Shown: positions 26,288 to 35,894, counted from the first letter of the stretch. The stretch is 64,000 nucleotides of DNA from DATAGF01 sp963835685 (GCA_963835685.1 CAWIGI010000018.1:1-64000); one strand, 5' to 3'. Notes: generated by a model not told the origin, from the letters alone. A program made the numbers and translations.

Positions 26288-28983
26288 TGGACGACCAGAA
26301 GAAGAGGATCTACGAGATCGCCAAGGAGGAGGGGCTGCCGAGCTCGCTCGTCCTTCAGCGCCTGCAGCGGGCCGGCGTGCCCGTGAAGACCGCCTCCTCG
26401 ACGGTCGACGTGGCCGAGGCCCTGCACGTTCTGAACCCGAACCGCTACCCGAAGCCCGAGCCCCGCCCGGAGCCCGAGCCCGCCCCCGCGCGCAAGCCCG
26501 CGGCGCCCAAGGCCAAGAAGGCCGCCAAGCCCGCCAAGCAGGAGGCGCCGCCCCCCGCCGACGAGTCGCCCGCCGAGCCGGAGGCCGCGACGCCGCCGCC
26601 GGCCCCCAAGCGCGCCGCGAAGCCGAAGACGGCCCCCGAGCCCGAGCTGGCGGCCGAGGCCCCCGCCCCCGAGCCCGGGCCGGTGGCCGAGGCTCCCGAG
26701 CCGCCCGCCGCCCGAGCCGCCCGCCCCCGAGCCGGCGCCCCAGGCCCCCGCCCCCGAGCCGGCGGCCGAGGCCCCCTGAGCCGGGGCTCGAGGCCCCCGC
26801 CCCCGCGCCGGCGGCCGAGCGCCCCCGAGCCGGAGCCCGAGCCCGCACCCGCTCCCGAGCCGGCTCCGCCGCCCGCCGCCGAGGCCCCGGCCGCAGAGCC
26901 CGCTCCCCCCGCCGCGCCCCCCGCCCCGGCTCCCGAGCGCGAGCCCGAGCCCGCCCGCGCGGACGCCTCCGAGGCGCCCGCCGTGCCCCCGCGCCCGACC
27001 GGGGACGGCGAGCCGGGGCCCGACGCCCCGGCGACCGGCCGCGGCAAGCGCCGGCGCGTGGTCATCGACCCCCAGGCCGGCCGGCGCGGGCCCGCCCCGC
27101 CCGGGCGCGACCGGCGCCAGCGGCCCCCGCGCACCGAGGAGAAGCCGCCCGCGCCCGTCGCGCCGGTCGAGCTGCCGCCCGTCGAGGTGCCCTCCGGCGC
27201 GACGGTCAAGGATCTCGCCGAGCTGCTCGGCGTCTCGACCGCCCAGATCATCAAGACCCTCATGGGCCTGGGCGAGATGGCCACCATCACCCAGTCGCTC
27301 TCCGACGAGGCCATCGAGCTCATCGCCGCCGACCTGGAGCGCGCGGTGACCATCGTTCACGCCGAGGAGGAGGCCGAGCGGCCCGAGGAGTTCGACGACG
27401 CGGCCGAGGACCTCGTCTCCCGGGCGCCGGTGGTCGCGGTGATGGGCCACGTCGACCACGGCAAGACCTCGCTGCTCGACGCCATCCGGTCCACCGCGGT
27501 CGCGGCCGGCGAGGCGGGCGGCATCACCCAGCACATCGGTGCCTACCAGGTGCACCACGACGAGCGGGAGATCACCTTCCTCGACACGCCGGGCCACGAG
27601 GCCTTCACGGCCATGCGCGCCCGCGGCGCGAAGATCACCGACGTCGCGGTCATCGTGGTGGCCGCCGACGACGGGGTCATGCCGCAGACGATCGAGGCCA
27701 TCGACCACGCGCGCGCCGCCGAGGTGCCCTTCATGGTGGCCGTCAACAAGATCGACAAGGCGGACGCGAACCCGGACCGCGTGCGGCAGGAGCTGTCGCA
27801 GCGCGAGGTCATCCCCTCCGACTGGGGCGGCTCCCACGAGTTCGTCGACGTGTCGGCGGTCGAGGGCACCGGGATCGACACGCTGCTCGAGACGGTCCTG
27901 CTGGTGGCCGACGCCGACGCCGAGCCCAGGGCCAACCCCAAGCCGGAGGGCTCGGGGACGGTCATCGAGTCGCGCCTCGACCCCGGCCGCGGGCCGGTGG
28001 CCACGCTGCTGATCCAGCGCGGCACGCTCCACGTCGGGGACGTGATCGTGGCCGGCGACGTCTTCGGGCGCGTCCGGGCGATGAGCGACTACACCGGGAG
28101 CCCGCTGGCCAAGGCCGGCCCGTCGGTGCCCGTCGAGGTGCTCGGCCTCGGCGGCGTCGTCGACGCCGGCGAGCGCTTCCGGGCCGTGGCGAACGAGCGC
28201 GAGGCGCGCCAGCGCGCGGCCGAGCGCAGCCAGCGTCTGCGGGCCGAGGAGCTCGCGAACCGCCGGCCGGTCTCGCTCGACGACGTCTTCGCGCGCATCC
28301 GCGAGGGCGGCCTGAAGGAGCTCAACATCATCATCAAGGGCGACGTGCAGGGCTCTGTCGGCGCCCTGGTGGACGCGCTCGAGCGGATCGAGCAGACCGA
28401 GGTCCGGCTGCGCGTCATCCACACCGGCGTGGGGGCGATCAACGAGTCCGACGTGATGCTGGCGTCGGCCTCCGAGGCGATCATCATCGGCTTCAACGTG
28501 CGCCCGCGGCCCGAGGCCAAGGGCCTCGCCGACCGCGAGGGCGTGGACATCCGCACCTACCGCGTCATCTACCGGGCCATCGAGGAGGTCCGCGACGCCC
28601 TCGTGGGCCTGCTCGAGCCGGACATCGTCGAGGACGTGATCGGCGAGCTCGAGGTGCGGGCGACCTTCCGCGCGAGCCGCGTCGGGACCATCGCCGGCTG
28701 CTACGTGGTGGAGGGCGTCGTGCGGCGCAGCTCCAACGTGCGCCTCATCCGCGAGGGGACGGTCGTCCACGAGGGGCGCGTCGCCTCCCTGCGGCGCTTC
28801 AACGAGGACGCCCGCGAGGTCGGCGCCGGGTTCGAGTGCGGCCTCCTGATCGAGGACTACAACGACGTGAAGGAGGGCGACCGGATCGAGGCGTACGAGC
28901 TGCGGGAGGTCGCACGCACGTCCCAGGCCGCGACCGCCGCGCCGGCCGCGGAGTCCTCGCCGGCCCCGGCGGCGGCCGAGTAG
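26275..28983 (+). CDS. infB: Translation initiation factor IF-2
   Basis: 902 residues. N-terminal IF2_N domain (KRIYEIAKEEGLPSSLVLQRL), a long Pro/Ala/Glu-rich linker, then the GTPase with GHVDHGKTSLLDAI, DTPGHEAF and NKIDKAD, and the C-terminal domains that bind fMet-tRNA. ATG 26275 follows GAGGAGG closely; ATG 26287 is an alternative. Between about 26710 and 26815 the linker turns from Pro/Glu to Pro/Arg/Gly, as expected if two or more compensating indels shift the frame there. Confidence 0.95.
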   Translation: MGDVMDDQKKRIYEIAKEEGLPSSLVLQRLQRAGVPVKTASSTVDVAEALHVLNPNRYPKPEPRPEPEPAPARKPAAPKAKKAAKPAKQEAPPPADESPAEPEAATPPPAPKRAAKPKTAPEPELAAEAPAPEPGPVAEAPEPPAARAARPRAGAPGPRPRAGGRGPLSRGSRPPPPRRRPSAPEPEPEPAPAPEPAPPPAAEAPAAEPAPPAAPPAPAPEREPEPARADASEAPAVPPRPTGDGEPGPDAPATGRGKRRRVVIDPQAGRRGPAPPGRDRRQRPPRTEEKPPAPVAPVELPPVEVPSGATVKDLAELLGVSTAQIIKTLMGLGEMATITQSLSDEAIELIAADLERAVTIVHAEEEAERPEEFDDAAEDLVSRAPVVAVMGHVDHGKTSLLDAIRSTAVAAGEAGGITQHIGAYQVHHDEREITFLDTPGHEAFTAMRARGAKITDVAVIVVAADDGVMPQTIEAIDHARAAEVPFMVAVNKIDKADANPDRVRQELSQREVIPSDWGGSHEFVDVSAVEGTGIDTLLETVLLVADADAEPRANPKPEGSGTVIESRLDPGRGPVATLLIQRGTLHVGDVIVAGDVFGRVRAMSDYTGSPLAKAGPSVPVEVLGLGGVVDAGERFRAVANEREARQRAAERSQRLRAEELANRRPVSLDDVFARIREGGLKELNIIIKGDVQGSVGALVDALERIEQTEVRLRVIHTGVGAINESDVMLASASEAIIIGFNVRPRPEAKGLADREGVDIRTYRVIYRAIEEVRDALVGLLEPDIVEDVIGELEVRATFRASRVGTIAGCYVVEGVVRRSSNVRLIREGTVVHEGRVASLRRFNEDAREVGAGFECGLLIEDYNDVKEGDRIEAYELREVARTSQAATAAPAAESSPAPAAAE

Positions 28984-28999
28984 CCGGCGGTCACCCGGG

Positions 29000-29326
29000 G
29001 TGGAGTGCGGTCACGTCGGGATCCTGACCGTCAACCTGCACCTGCCCGACGGCTCGTCGCTGAAGACCAAGCGCAACGAGCTCATGCGCCTCAAGAGCGC
29101 GCTCGGCAAGCGCTTCTCCTGCGCCGTCGCCGAGGTTGACCACCACGACCTCTGGCAGCGGTCGCGGCTCACGCTGGCGATCGTCGGCCGCGAGGCGGGG
29201 GAGACCGACGAGCGCCTGATGGCGGCCTCGCGCTTCCTGCACTCGGACGAGGCCTTCCTGGTCGTCGGCGAGGCGCGCGACCTGATCGCCGTCTCCGGCG
29301 ATCCCGCAGGGCGCTGGGCGGGCTGA
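29000..29326 (+). CDS. ylxP: YlxP-like DUF503 protein
   Basis: A 108-residue ferredoxin-like fold protein. HVGILTVNLHLPDGSSLKTKRNELMRLKSALGKRFSCAVAEVDHHDLWQRSRLTLAIVG matches DUF503, which lies between infB and rbfA in many Gram-positive bacteria. A ribosome-linked role is inferred from context. Starts GTG 16 nt after infB. Confidence 0.9.
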   Translation: MECGHVGILTVNLHLPDGSSLKTKRNELMRLKSALGKRFSCAVAEVDHHDLWQRSRLTLAIVGREAGETDERLMAASRFLHSDEAFLVVGEARDLIAVSGDPAGRWAG

Positions 29327-29328
29327 TC

Positions 29329-29703
29329 GTGGCACGGCGCGAGCGCACCACCCGCATGCGGCGGGTTGACACCGCCCTTCGCCAGGTGCTGGCCGAGACG
29401 GTGGCGCGGGATCTGTCGGACCCGCGCCTCGGCTTCATCACCATCACGCGCGTCGAGGCGACCCAGGACACGCGAGAGGCGAAGGTCTGGTTCAGCACCC
29501 TGCGCCCGCGCGAGCGGGAGGCCAGCCTCGCGGCGCTCGAGTCGGCGCGGGGGCTGCTGCAGGCCAAGGTCGCGGCCGAGCTGCAGTCCCGGCACACGCC
29601 GCAGCTCACATTCCACTACGACTCGACCCAGCAGGATGCCGCCCGGCTGACGAAGCTGATCGACGAGGTCACGGACGACCGGCGCGGGGGGGATCCGGCG
29701 TGA
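29329..29703 (+). CDS. rbfA: Ribosome-binding factor A
   Basis: A 124-residue KH-like cold-shock factor for 16S 5'-end maturation. RVDTALRQVLAETVARDLSDPRLGFITITRVEATQDTREAKVWFSTL is characteristic. Start GTG directly after ylxP; the stop overlaps the nrnA GTG by 4 nt. Confidence 0.94.
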   Translation: MARRERTTRMRRVDTALRQVLAETVARDLSDPRLGFITITRVEATQDTREAKVWFSTLRPREREASLAALESARGLLQAKVAAELQSRHTPQLTFHYDSTQQDAARLTKLIDEVTDDRRGGDPA

Positions 29704-30714
29704 GCCGGGTCGCCGCCGGACGGGACGCCTCCCGGGCCGACGTGGCGGACGTCCTCGGCCGCCCGGGCGAGCGGCTCCTGGTCACGTCCCACCACAACCC
29801 CGACGGCGACGCCATCGGGTCGATGCTGGGGCTCGCGCGGGCGCTGCGCGCCGCCGGCCAGGACGTCGTGCTCGCCCACCCCGACCCCGAGCCCGTCCCG
29901 AGCGACCTCGCCTTCCTGGTCGCCGGCGACGAGCCCATCGCCCCGGCGCCGCCGCACGACCTGGCCGACCGCGTCCTCGTGGCCGTCGACTGCGCCAGCG
30001 AGCTCCGGCTGTGGCAGGAGCCCCTGCACGAGGCGTGCGCGCGTGCTGGTCAACATCGACCACCACCAGGACAACACGCGCTTCGGCGACCTGAACCTGG
30101 TCGAGCCGCTCGCCTCCAGCACCGCCGAGGTGATCATGGGCGTCATCGCCGCCGCCGGCTGGCCCCTGACGGCGGACGTCGCCGCGCCCCTCTACGTGGG
30201 CCTGGTCACCGACACCGGCCGGTTCGGCTACGCGAACACGGGCCCGGAGGCGCACCGCGCGGCCGCGGCGCTGATCGAGGCCGGCGTCGAGCCGTCCGAG
30301 ATGTCGCGCCGCCTGTACGAGGAGCAGCCGCTCGAGCGCCTCCTGCTCACCGCGCGGGCCCTCGAGCGGGCCCGGCCGCTCGCCGGCGGCCGGGCGCTGG
30401 GCTCGGTGCTGACCCGCGAGGACTTCGCGGCCGTCGGCGGCGACGACACCGAGGGGATCGTCGAGATCCTGCGCGGCGTCCGGGGCGTGAGCGCCGCCGC
30501 CTTCGTGCGCGAGGCGGGCCCGGACGGCGCCTGGCGGGCCTCGCTGCGCAGCGCGGATCCGGCGCTGGACGTCTCCGAGATCGCCCGCGAGGAGGGCGGC
30601 GGGGGCCACCGCGCCGCGGCCGGCTTCAGCACGCGGCGCGACCCGGACGAGCTGCTGGAGTGGATCGGACGAGAGCTCGAGGCGCGCCTCGACCGGGATG
30701 GGGCCGATGGCTGA
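29700..30714 (+). CDS. nrnA: DHH phosphoesterase NrnA-like, frame break near 30035
   Basis: Bifunctional nanoRNase/pAp phosphatase. The first frame carries the DHH motif-1 segment TSHHNPDGDAIGSMLGL and VAVDCAS. One base too many within GCGTGCGCGCGTG (about 30030-30042) moves the frame to VLVNIDHHQDN, the DHH motif proper. The C-terminal DHHA1 domain then runs intact to GGGGHRAAAGF. Both halves are well conserved, so I treat this as one gene with a sequencing or recent indel. Placement between rbfA and truB is standard. Confidence 0.88.
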
Positions 30715-31588
30715 GGCGGCTGCCGCGGTGCGGCCCGCCCTCTGGCTCGTCGACAAGCCCCCGGGCCCGACGTCGCACGACGTCGTCGCCGCCATCCGCC
30801 GCCGCCTGGGCCGCGGCACGAAGGTCGGGCACACCGGAACGCTCGACCCGTTCGCGACCGGCCTGCTGGTGGTGCTCGTGGGGCGCGCGACGCGCCTGGC
30901 GGCCTACCTGACCGGCCTCGACAAGACCTACCTCGCCACGGTCCGAACCGGTTTCACGTCCGCGACCGGGGACCCCGAGGGGCCGGTCGAGCGGGCCGGC
31001 GAGCCCGCGACCGCCGCCGCGATCGGCGACGCCCTGCCCGCGTTCACCGGCCGCCAGGTGCAGCGCGTGCCCGCCCACGCGGCCGTCAAGGTCGGCGGCG
31101 AGCGGCTCTACCGGCGGGCGCGCCGCGGCGAGGAGGTGGACGGGCCCGAGCGCGAGATCGAGATCCACGGCCTGGGGGTGGTCGAGGACCACGGCGACGG
31201 GGTCGTGACGCTGGAGGTGAGGTGCTCCGCCGGCACCTACGTCCGGCGGCTGGCCGGAGACATCGGCGAGCGCCTCGGCTGCGGGGCGTACCTCACGGCC
31301 CTGCGCCGCACCGCGGTCGGGTCGCTGTCGGTGCGGGACGCCGTCGCGCCGGACGAGGTCGGCTCCGGCACCGGCCTGGATCCCGGGCGAGGGCTCGCCC
31401 ATCTCCCCTCGCGGGTGCTGAGCGCCGACGAGCTCGCGCAGGTCGTCCACGGCCGTCCCATCCCGGCGGGCGATGCGTCGGGTGGGGATGCGGTGGCGCT
31501 GCTCGCCGCCGACGGCCGGCTCGTGGCCGTCGCCAGGCCCGGGGGCTCGGGGCTGCGGCCCGCGGTGGTCCTGGAGGACCCCCGATGA
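30698..31588 (+). CDS. truB: tRNA pseudouridine-55 synthase
   Basis: A 296-residue TruB. LWLVDKPPGPTSHDVV, the catalytic aspartate in GHTGTLDPFATGLLVVLVG and the Y-x-A-T-V-R segment (KTYLATVRTG) are present. The C-terminal PUA-like region is present but diverged. The start is ATG 30698 or 30707; both overlap the nrnA end. The stop overlaps the ribF ATG (ATGA). Confidence 0.94.
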   Translation: MGPMAEAAAAVRPALWLVDKPPGPTSHDVVAAIRRRLGRGTKVGHTGTLDPFATGLLVVLVGRATRLAAYLTGLDKTYLATVRTGFTSATGDPEGPVERAGEPATAAAIGDALPAFTGRQVQRVPAHAAVKVGGERLYRRARRGEEVDGPEREIEIHGLGVVEDHGDGVVTLEVRCSAGTYVRRLAGDIGERLGCGAYLTALRRTAVGSLSVRDAVAPDEVGSGTGLDPGRGLAHLPSRVLSADELAQVVHGRPIPAGDASGGDAVALLAADGRLVAVARPGGSGLRPAVVLEDPR

Positions 31589-32568
31589 GGCGCTACCAGT
31601 CGCTCGGGGACCTGCCACTCGGGGCCCCTCGCCGCGTGGTCGCGATCGGGACCTTCGACGGCGTCCACCTCGGCCACCAGGCCGTCATCCGGCGCGCGAT
31701 CGAGCTCGCCGCCGAGCGCCGGTTCGCCGCGATGACCCTGACCTTCGAGCCGCAGCCGATCGCCGTCCTGCGGCCGGAGCTGAAGCCGGCGGTCCTGACG
31801 CCGATCGGCCTCAAGAGCCAGCTCATCGAGCGGCTCGGCGTTGACGAGCTGCTCGTGGTGCCCTTCACGAAGGCGTTCTCGCGCATCCGCGCGGAGCGCT
31901 TCGCGGAGATGCTCGTCTCGGCCCCCATCGGCGCCGAGGCGGTCGTCGTGGGCGAGAACTTCCGCTTCGGCCACGGCGGAGCGGGGACGGCGGGGATGCT
32001 GACCCAGTTCGGCCGCTCGCGCGGGCTCCAGGTCGAGTCGCCGCCGACGGTCACGAGCGCGGACGGCAAGCCCATCTCGTCCACGCGCATCCGCCGCCTG
32101 GTGGCGACGGGCCAGGTGGCCCAGGTGGTGCCGCTGCTCGCTCGCCCTCACTCCGTGGAGGGGGTCGTGGTGCCCGGCGACCAGCGGGGGCGGGCGATGG
32201 GCATCCCGACCGCCAACCTCGAGGTTCCGGCCGACATCGCCCTGCCGAGCCGGGGCGTGTACGCGGGCCGGGCCGTGCTGGAGACGGGCCGGAGCGCCGC
32301 CGCAATCAACATCGGCGTGGCGCCCACGTTCACGAGCGCCGACACCGGCGCGACCCTGCGCATCGAGGCGTTCCTGCTCGACCACGACGGCAGCGAGCTG
32401 TACGGGCACACGATGCGGATCGAGTTCCTGGAGCGCCTCCGCGACGAGCGCCGGTTCGAGTCGCCCGAGGCACTCGTCGCCCAGATCACCCGGGACATCG
32501 AGCGGACGCGCGAGATCGCCGCGCGCCCTGTGGAGGGCGCCCGCCTGATCCGTCCGCGCCCGTCGTAG
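31585..32568 (+). CDS. ribF: Riboflavin kinase / FAD synthetase
   Basis: 327 residues. The N-terminal FAD synthetase domain has AIGTFDGVHLGHQAVI and ISSTRIRRLVATGQV. The C-terminal riboflavin kinase domain has GRAMGIPTANL and NIGVAPTF. It makes FMN and FAD. Last gene of the nusA-infB operon, as in many bacteria. The stop lies next to a decayed repeat-protein gene. Confidence 0.95.
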   Translation: MRRYQSLGDLPLGAPRRVVAIGTFDGVHLGHQAVIRRAIELAAERRFAAMTLTFEPQPIAVLRPELKPAVLTPIGLKSQLIERLGVDELLVVPFTKAFSRIRAERFAEMLVSAPIGAEAVVVGENFRFGHGGAGTAGMLTQFGRSRGLQVESPPTVTSADGKPISSTRIRRLVATGQVAQVVPLLARPHSVEGVVVPGDQRGRAMGIPTANLEVPADIALPSRGVYAGRAVLETGRSAAAINIGVAPTFTSADTGATLRIEAFLLDHDGSELYGHTMRIEFLERLRDERRFESPEALVAQITRDIERTREIAARPVEGARLIRPRPS

Positions 32569-32579
32569 GGTCGGCCGGC

Positions 32580-33197
32580 ATCGCGGCGACGGTGATCGAC
32601 GGGCGCAACCTGAAGAGCCGGTCCGTATCGACCCCCAAGCTGCAGATCGGGTCGGTGAGGAGCGCTCAGCTCGCCACCGGCGCCGTCACCACGACCAAGC
32701 TCAAGGCGAAGGCCGTGACCGCCGGGAAGATGGCGACGGGCGCCGTCGGCACGGACCAGCTCGGCGCCGCCGCCGTGCGGGCGGCGGACATCGCGAACGG
32801 CGCGGTTGAAACACCGCAGATCGCCCCCGGCGCCGTCGTGAACGCCGCTCTGGCCAACGGCTCGGTGAGTGAGGGCAAGATCGCCAACGGGGCGTGAGCC
32901 GCGCCAAGCTGACCGCCGAGCCAGCTCCCGGCGCTCGTCGTCCGCCGCTCGGCGGTCGTGGACGTCGGCCTCAGCACCCTCGGCGCCGCCACCGCGAGCT
33001 GTCAGCCCGGCGAGCGGGCGACCGGCGGCGGGGCGCTGCCCCTGGCCCCGCCGAGCGCCGAGGTGGTCCCGGCCGGCGGCGCCCCGGTCCCCAACGGGGA
33101 GGGCGACGTCCCGACCGGCTGGCAGGGCTTTGTCTTCAACGGCTCCATGGGCGCCGTCCAGATGGTCGCCTACGCGATCTGCGCGCGGGCCGGCTGA
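32580..33197 (+). pseudogene. Remnant of a GAV-repeat surface protein
   Basis: The N-terminal part (ATVIDGRNLKSRSVSTPKLQ) is followed by about ten-residue repeats such as KLKAKAVTAG, QLATGAVTTT and QIAPGAV, then a C-terminal domain from VDVGLSTLGAATASCQPGERATGGG to the stop. Two opposite frame breaks lie within about 40 bp (near 32893 and 32928). The signal peptide expected before ATVIDG is missing: the frame starts at the ribF stop with only an ATC, 8 nt after TAGGGT. It is most likely a decaying gene. Confidence 0.65.
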
Positions 33198-33228
33198 GAG
33201 GAGGCTGGCCCGTCGGATCGAGAGGGTC

Positions 33229-33234
33229 TAGCCT
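33229..33234 (+). promoter_or_regulatory. -10 element TAGCCT for the AraC-type gene (leaderless)
   Basis: TAGCCT is followed by 7 nt and the GTG at 33242. Confidence 0.5.
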
Positions 33235-33241
33235 GGGCGGG

Positions 33242-34129
33242 GTGAGCCTGGAGTTCGTCAGCGGCGCGCCTCACCCCGCCCTGCGGGCGTGGTCGTTCGC
33301 TACTGCGGCTACGCGGAGCGAGCCGCCGCGCCCGGTCACGTTCCGCGAGCTGCCGTGCACCTACGTCCCGGTCATCATCGACCTGGACGCCGGCTGGAGC
33401 ATCGCCGACCCCCGGCGGCCCGAGCGGCCGGCCGAGCGCCTCGGCTCGTTCGTCGCGGGCCTCACCGAGGGCCCGGTGATCGTCGAGCACGCCGGCTCTG
33501 CCCGGTGCCTGCAGGTGGACGTGGCCCCGCTCGCCGCCCGGCGGCTCCTGGGGCTGCCGATGAGCGAGCTGGCGAACCGGTCGGTGGCCCTCGAGGACGT
33601 CCTCGGGCGGTCGGCCGGCGAGCTCGTGGAGCGGGTGGCGGAGGCGCCGAGCTGGGCGCAGGGCTTCGCGCTCGTCGACCGAGCGCTCGCGGCGCGCCTC
33701 GCCGAGGCGCCGCCCGAGGACCCGGAGGTCGCCTGGTCGCTCGCGCGCCTCGCGCGCGGCGGCGGCGGCGCGGCCATCAGCGGGCTCGCGGAGGAGCTCG
33801 GCTGGAGCCACCGCCGCCTGATCGCGCGCTTCCGGGACGCCCTCGGGCTGCCGCCGAAGCTGGTGGCCCGGATCATCCGCCTCGAGCGGCTCACGCGGCT
33901 GCTGGCGGCAGACGCCGAGGTCGAGTGGGCTCGGGCCGCCGCCGCGTGCGGCTTCTTCGACCAGGCCCACCTCGCGCGGGAGGTTCGCGACCTGGCCGGG
34001 GTGACGCCGACGGAGCTGCGCGCGCTCGGCGTCAATTCCGTCCAAGACGAGGCGGCGTTCTGGCGGCCTAGCCTGACCTCAGGTTCTCAATCATTGGAGG
34101 AGCTGAGATGCCCGAGACCGCGACCATGA
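33242..34129 (+). CDS. AraC-family regulator (DUF6597-type N-terminus)
   Basis: 295 residues. The C-terminal AraC domain has two helix-turn-helix units (ISGLAEELGWSHRRLIARFRDALGLPPKLVARIIRLERL and AAAACGFFDQAHLAREVRDLAGVTPTELR). The N-terminal sensing part resembles DUF6597. Between about 33285 and 33336 the expected V-R-Y-C-G-Y-A-E-R motif is found in another frame, so two compensating indels seem to scramble residues 16-31. It overlaps the following VOC gene, its likely target. Confidence 0.82.
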   Translation: MSLEFVSGAPHPALRAWSFATAATRSEPPRPVTFRELPCTYVPVIIDLDAGWSIADPRRPERPAERLGSFVAGLTEGPVIVEHAGSARCLQVDVAPLAARRLLGLPMSELANRSVALEDVLGRSAGELVERVAEAPSWAQGFALVDRALAARLAEAPPEDPEVAWSLARLARGGGGAAISGLAEELGWSHRRLIARFRDALGLPPKLVARIIRLERLTRLLAADAEVEWARAAAACGFFDQAHLAREVRDLAGVTPTELRALGVNSVQDEAAFWRPSLTSGSQSLEELRCPRPRP

Positions 34130-34515
34130 ACGGCGCCTTCCCGATCATGCCCTACTCCCGCCCGCGCGAGGCGATCGCGTGGCTTGAGCGCGCCTTCGAC
34201 GCCGAGGCGACCGCCGTCTACCCTCCCGAGCCCGACCAGCCGCTGGTCCACGCCGAGGTGCGGGTCGGCACCGGCCTGGTGATGATCAACGACGCCGATC
34301 GCTCGGACGGCAGCCCGTTCGCGCTCCCCGGCCCAGTGCTGGTCTACGTCGTCGTGGACGACCCCGACGCCCTCCACGACCGGGCCGCCGCGGCGGGGGC
34401 CGAGATCGTGAGCGGGCTCACGGATCAGGACTACGGCTCGCGCGAGTTCGCGGCCCGCGACCCCCATGGCAACGTCTGGAGCTTCGGGACCTACCGGCCG
34501 AGCGCCGCGGGCTAG
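34108..34515 (+). CDS. VOC-fold protein (PhnB/YdaE-like)
   Basis: A 135-residue glyoxalase/bleomycin-resistance-like protein: PIMPYSRPREAIAWLERAFDAE, LVHAEVRVGTGLVMINDA and SREFAARDPHGNVWSFGTY are typical. It has an SD (GGAGG) 8 nt before the ATG. It overlaps the AraC gene by 22 nt, a common regulator-effector pair. The substrate is unknown. Confidence 0.87.
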   Translation: MPETATMNGAFPIMPYSRPREAIAWLERAFDAEATAVYPPEPDQPLVHAEVRVGTGLVMINDADRSDGSPFALPGPVLVYVVVDDPDALHDRAAAAGAEIVSGLTDQDYGSREFAARDPHGNVWSFGTYRPSAAG

Positions 34516-35735
34516 ACCGTCGCCGGCGCCGTCCGGCCGAGGCCGTCATCCCGCACCAGCTCGCGGCGGGCCGTCTCGGGCAGGCCCTTCAGCACCAGGA
34601 GGGCGGCGGTGAGGCACCCGCCGAGGATGAGCAGGAGCAGATACGGGCTCACCACGCTCGCCAGCCCGCCGAGCAGCACCAGCCCGAGCGACCCGGCCGC
34701 GACCTGGCAGACGATCACGAAGGCGGTCAGGGAGGCGCGCACCTCGGTGGGGAAGAGCTCCGCCATGTAGGCGACCGACGCCGCGAGGAAGCACGAGCCG
34801 GCGGTCGCCAGCAGGAAGAAGCCGGGCGTGAACAGCGCCGGCACCTGCGTGAAGACGAGCACCGTTCCGGCGGCGCCGAGGACGATGCCGAGGGCGAGCA
34901 TCGGCCGGCGGCCGACCAGGTCGCTGATGCGCCCGCCGAGCCAGAAGCCCAGGACGCCGAAGACGGCGGCCGCGAGGATCAGGGCGGTGAAGAGCCCGTT
35001 CCAGCCGTAGTCGGTCTGGGCGAGCTCCGAGGCGTAGAAGAACCCGCTCGTCTGCACCAGGCCGAACGCCGCGACGATGGTGATGACCTGCCACAGCCGC
35101 TTGCGGTGGCGCCGCTCGACCTGCGGCCAGAGCGTCGTCTGCACCCGGTGCTGGGCCTGGGCGACCTGGTAGGCGCGCGTCTCGGGCAGGTGCCGGCGCA
35201 GGTACGCGGCGATGCCCAGCGGCACGAGCGCGACGACGTAGAAGAGCCGCCAGTCGAGCGGCGTGAGCGGCACCAGCAGCAGCAGGCCGGCGACGGCCCC
35301 GTACCCGAGGCCGGAGATGATGCCCAGCGCCGAGAGCCCGGCGCCGCGCCGGTCGGGCCGCAGCTCCTCCGCGACGACCAGGTTCGCCAGGGCCTGCTCG
35401 GTTGACAGGAAGACGCGCGCCGCCATCTGCAGCGCGACGAAGGCGAGGAACCCCCAGGCGAGCGCGGTCATCCCGGTCGCGAGGGTGAACAGCACCACCG
35501 AAGCGAGCAGCAGGGTGCGGCGCCCGAAGCGGTCGGCCAGCCGCATGAAGGGCAGGCTCCCGAAGGTGGCGAGGCGCACGAGCGCGACGCCGATGCCGAA
35601 GGTGGCGATCGCGACGCCGAGGCCCTGGGCGATGACCGGGGCGGCGAGCGTGAGGAGGGCGACGTCGTAGACCTCGAAGAAGCCCACCGTCGCCAGCGGG
35701 CCCAGGACGGCCCACTCGCGCCTGCTGAAGTCCAC
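34512..35735 (-). CDS. MFS transporter
   Basis: A 407-residue membrane protein with about 12 hydrophobic segments. The MFS loop 2-3 motif is RLADRFGRRTLLL and its repeat in the second half is GRISDLVGRRPMLALG. The first helix starts directly at FFEVYDVALLTLAAPVIAQ, resembling the sugar/metabolite:H+ symporter type. The substrate cannot be told. It is convergent with the VOC gene (4-nt overlap). Confidence 0.9.
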   Translation of the reverse strand: MDFSRREWAVLGPLATVGFFEVYDVALLTLAAPVIAQGLGVAIATFGIGVALVRLATFGSLPFMRLADRFGRRTLLLASVVLFTLATGMTALAWGFLAFVALQMAARVFLSTEQALANLVVAEELRPDRRGAGLSALGIISGLGYGAVAGLLLLVPLTPLDWRLFYVVALVPLGIAAYLRRHLPETRAYQVAQAQHRVQTTLWPQVERRHRKRLWQVITIVAAFGLVQTSGFFYASELAQTDYGWNGLFTALILAAAVFGVLGFWLGGRISDLVGRRPMLALGIVLGAAGTVLVFTQVPALFTPGFFLLATAGSCFLAASVAYMAELFPTEVRASLTAFVIVCQVAAGSLGLVLLGGLASVVSPYLLLLILGGCLTAALLVLKGLPETARRELVRDDGLGRTAPATV

Positions 35736-35869
35736 GAGGGACCTGATCCCCGCCTCCGCGTCGACGTCACCTGCATCGGCAACGACGCGCCCCGACTTGA
35801 GGGCGGACGCGGCGTGGACGACCGTCCGCCAGCGAGGTTAGCGGATTCCCGCGGCCGGCTCGTCCTGCA

Positions 35870-35894
35870 GCACCGCCGGGCGTGACGGCGGTGC
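35870..35894. other. Strong stem-loop upstream of the rpsO promoter
   Basis: GCACCGCC and GGCGGTGC form an 8-bp stem with a 9-nt loop, 14 nt before the rpsO -10. There is no T-run. It could be an operator or a barrier between the divergent genes. Confidence 0.3.

Noticed and set aside
30030..30045. Programmed ribosomal frameshifting in nrnA, pyc or ftsK
   Set aside because: No slippery heptamer or downstream structure is common to the sites, and the breaks are scattered over unrelated genes.
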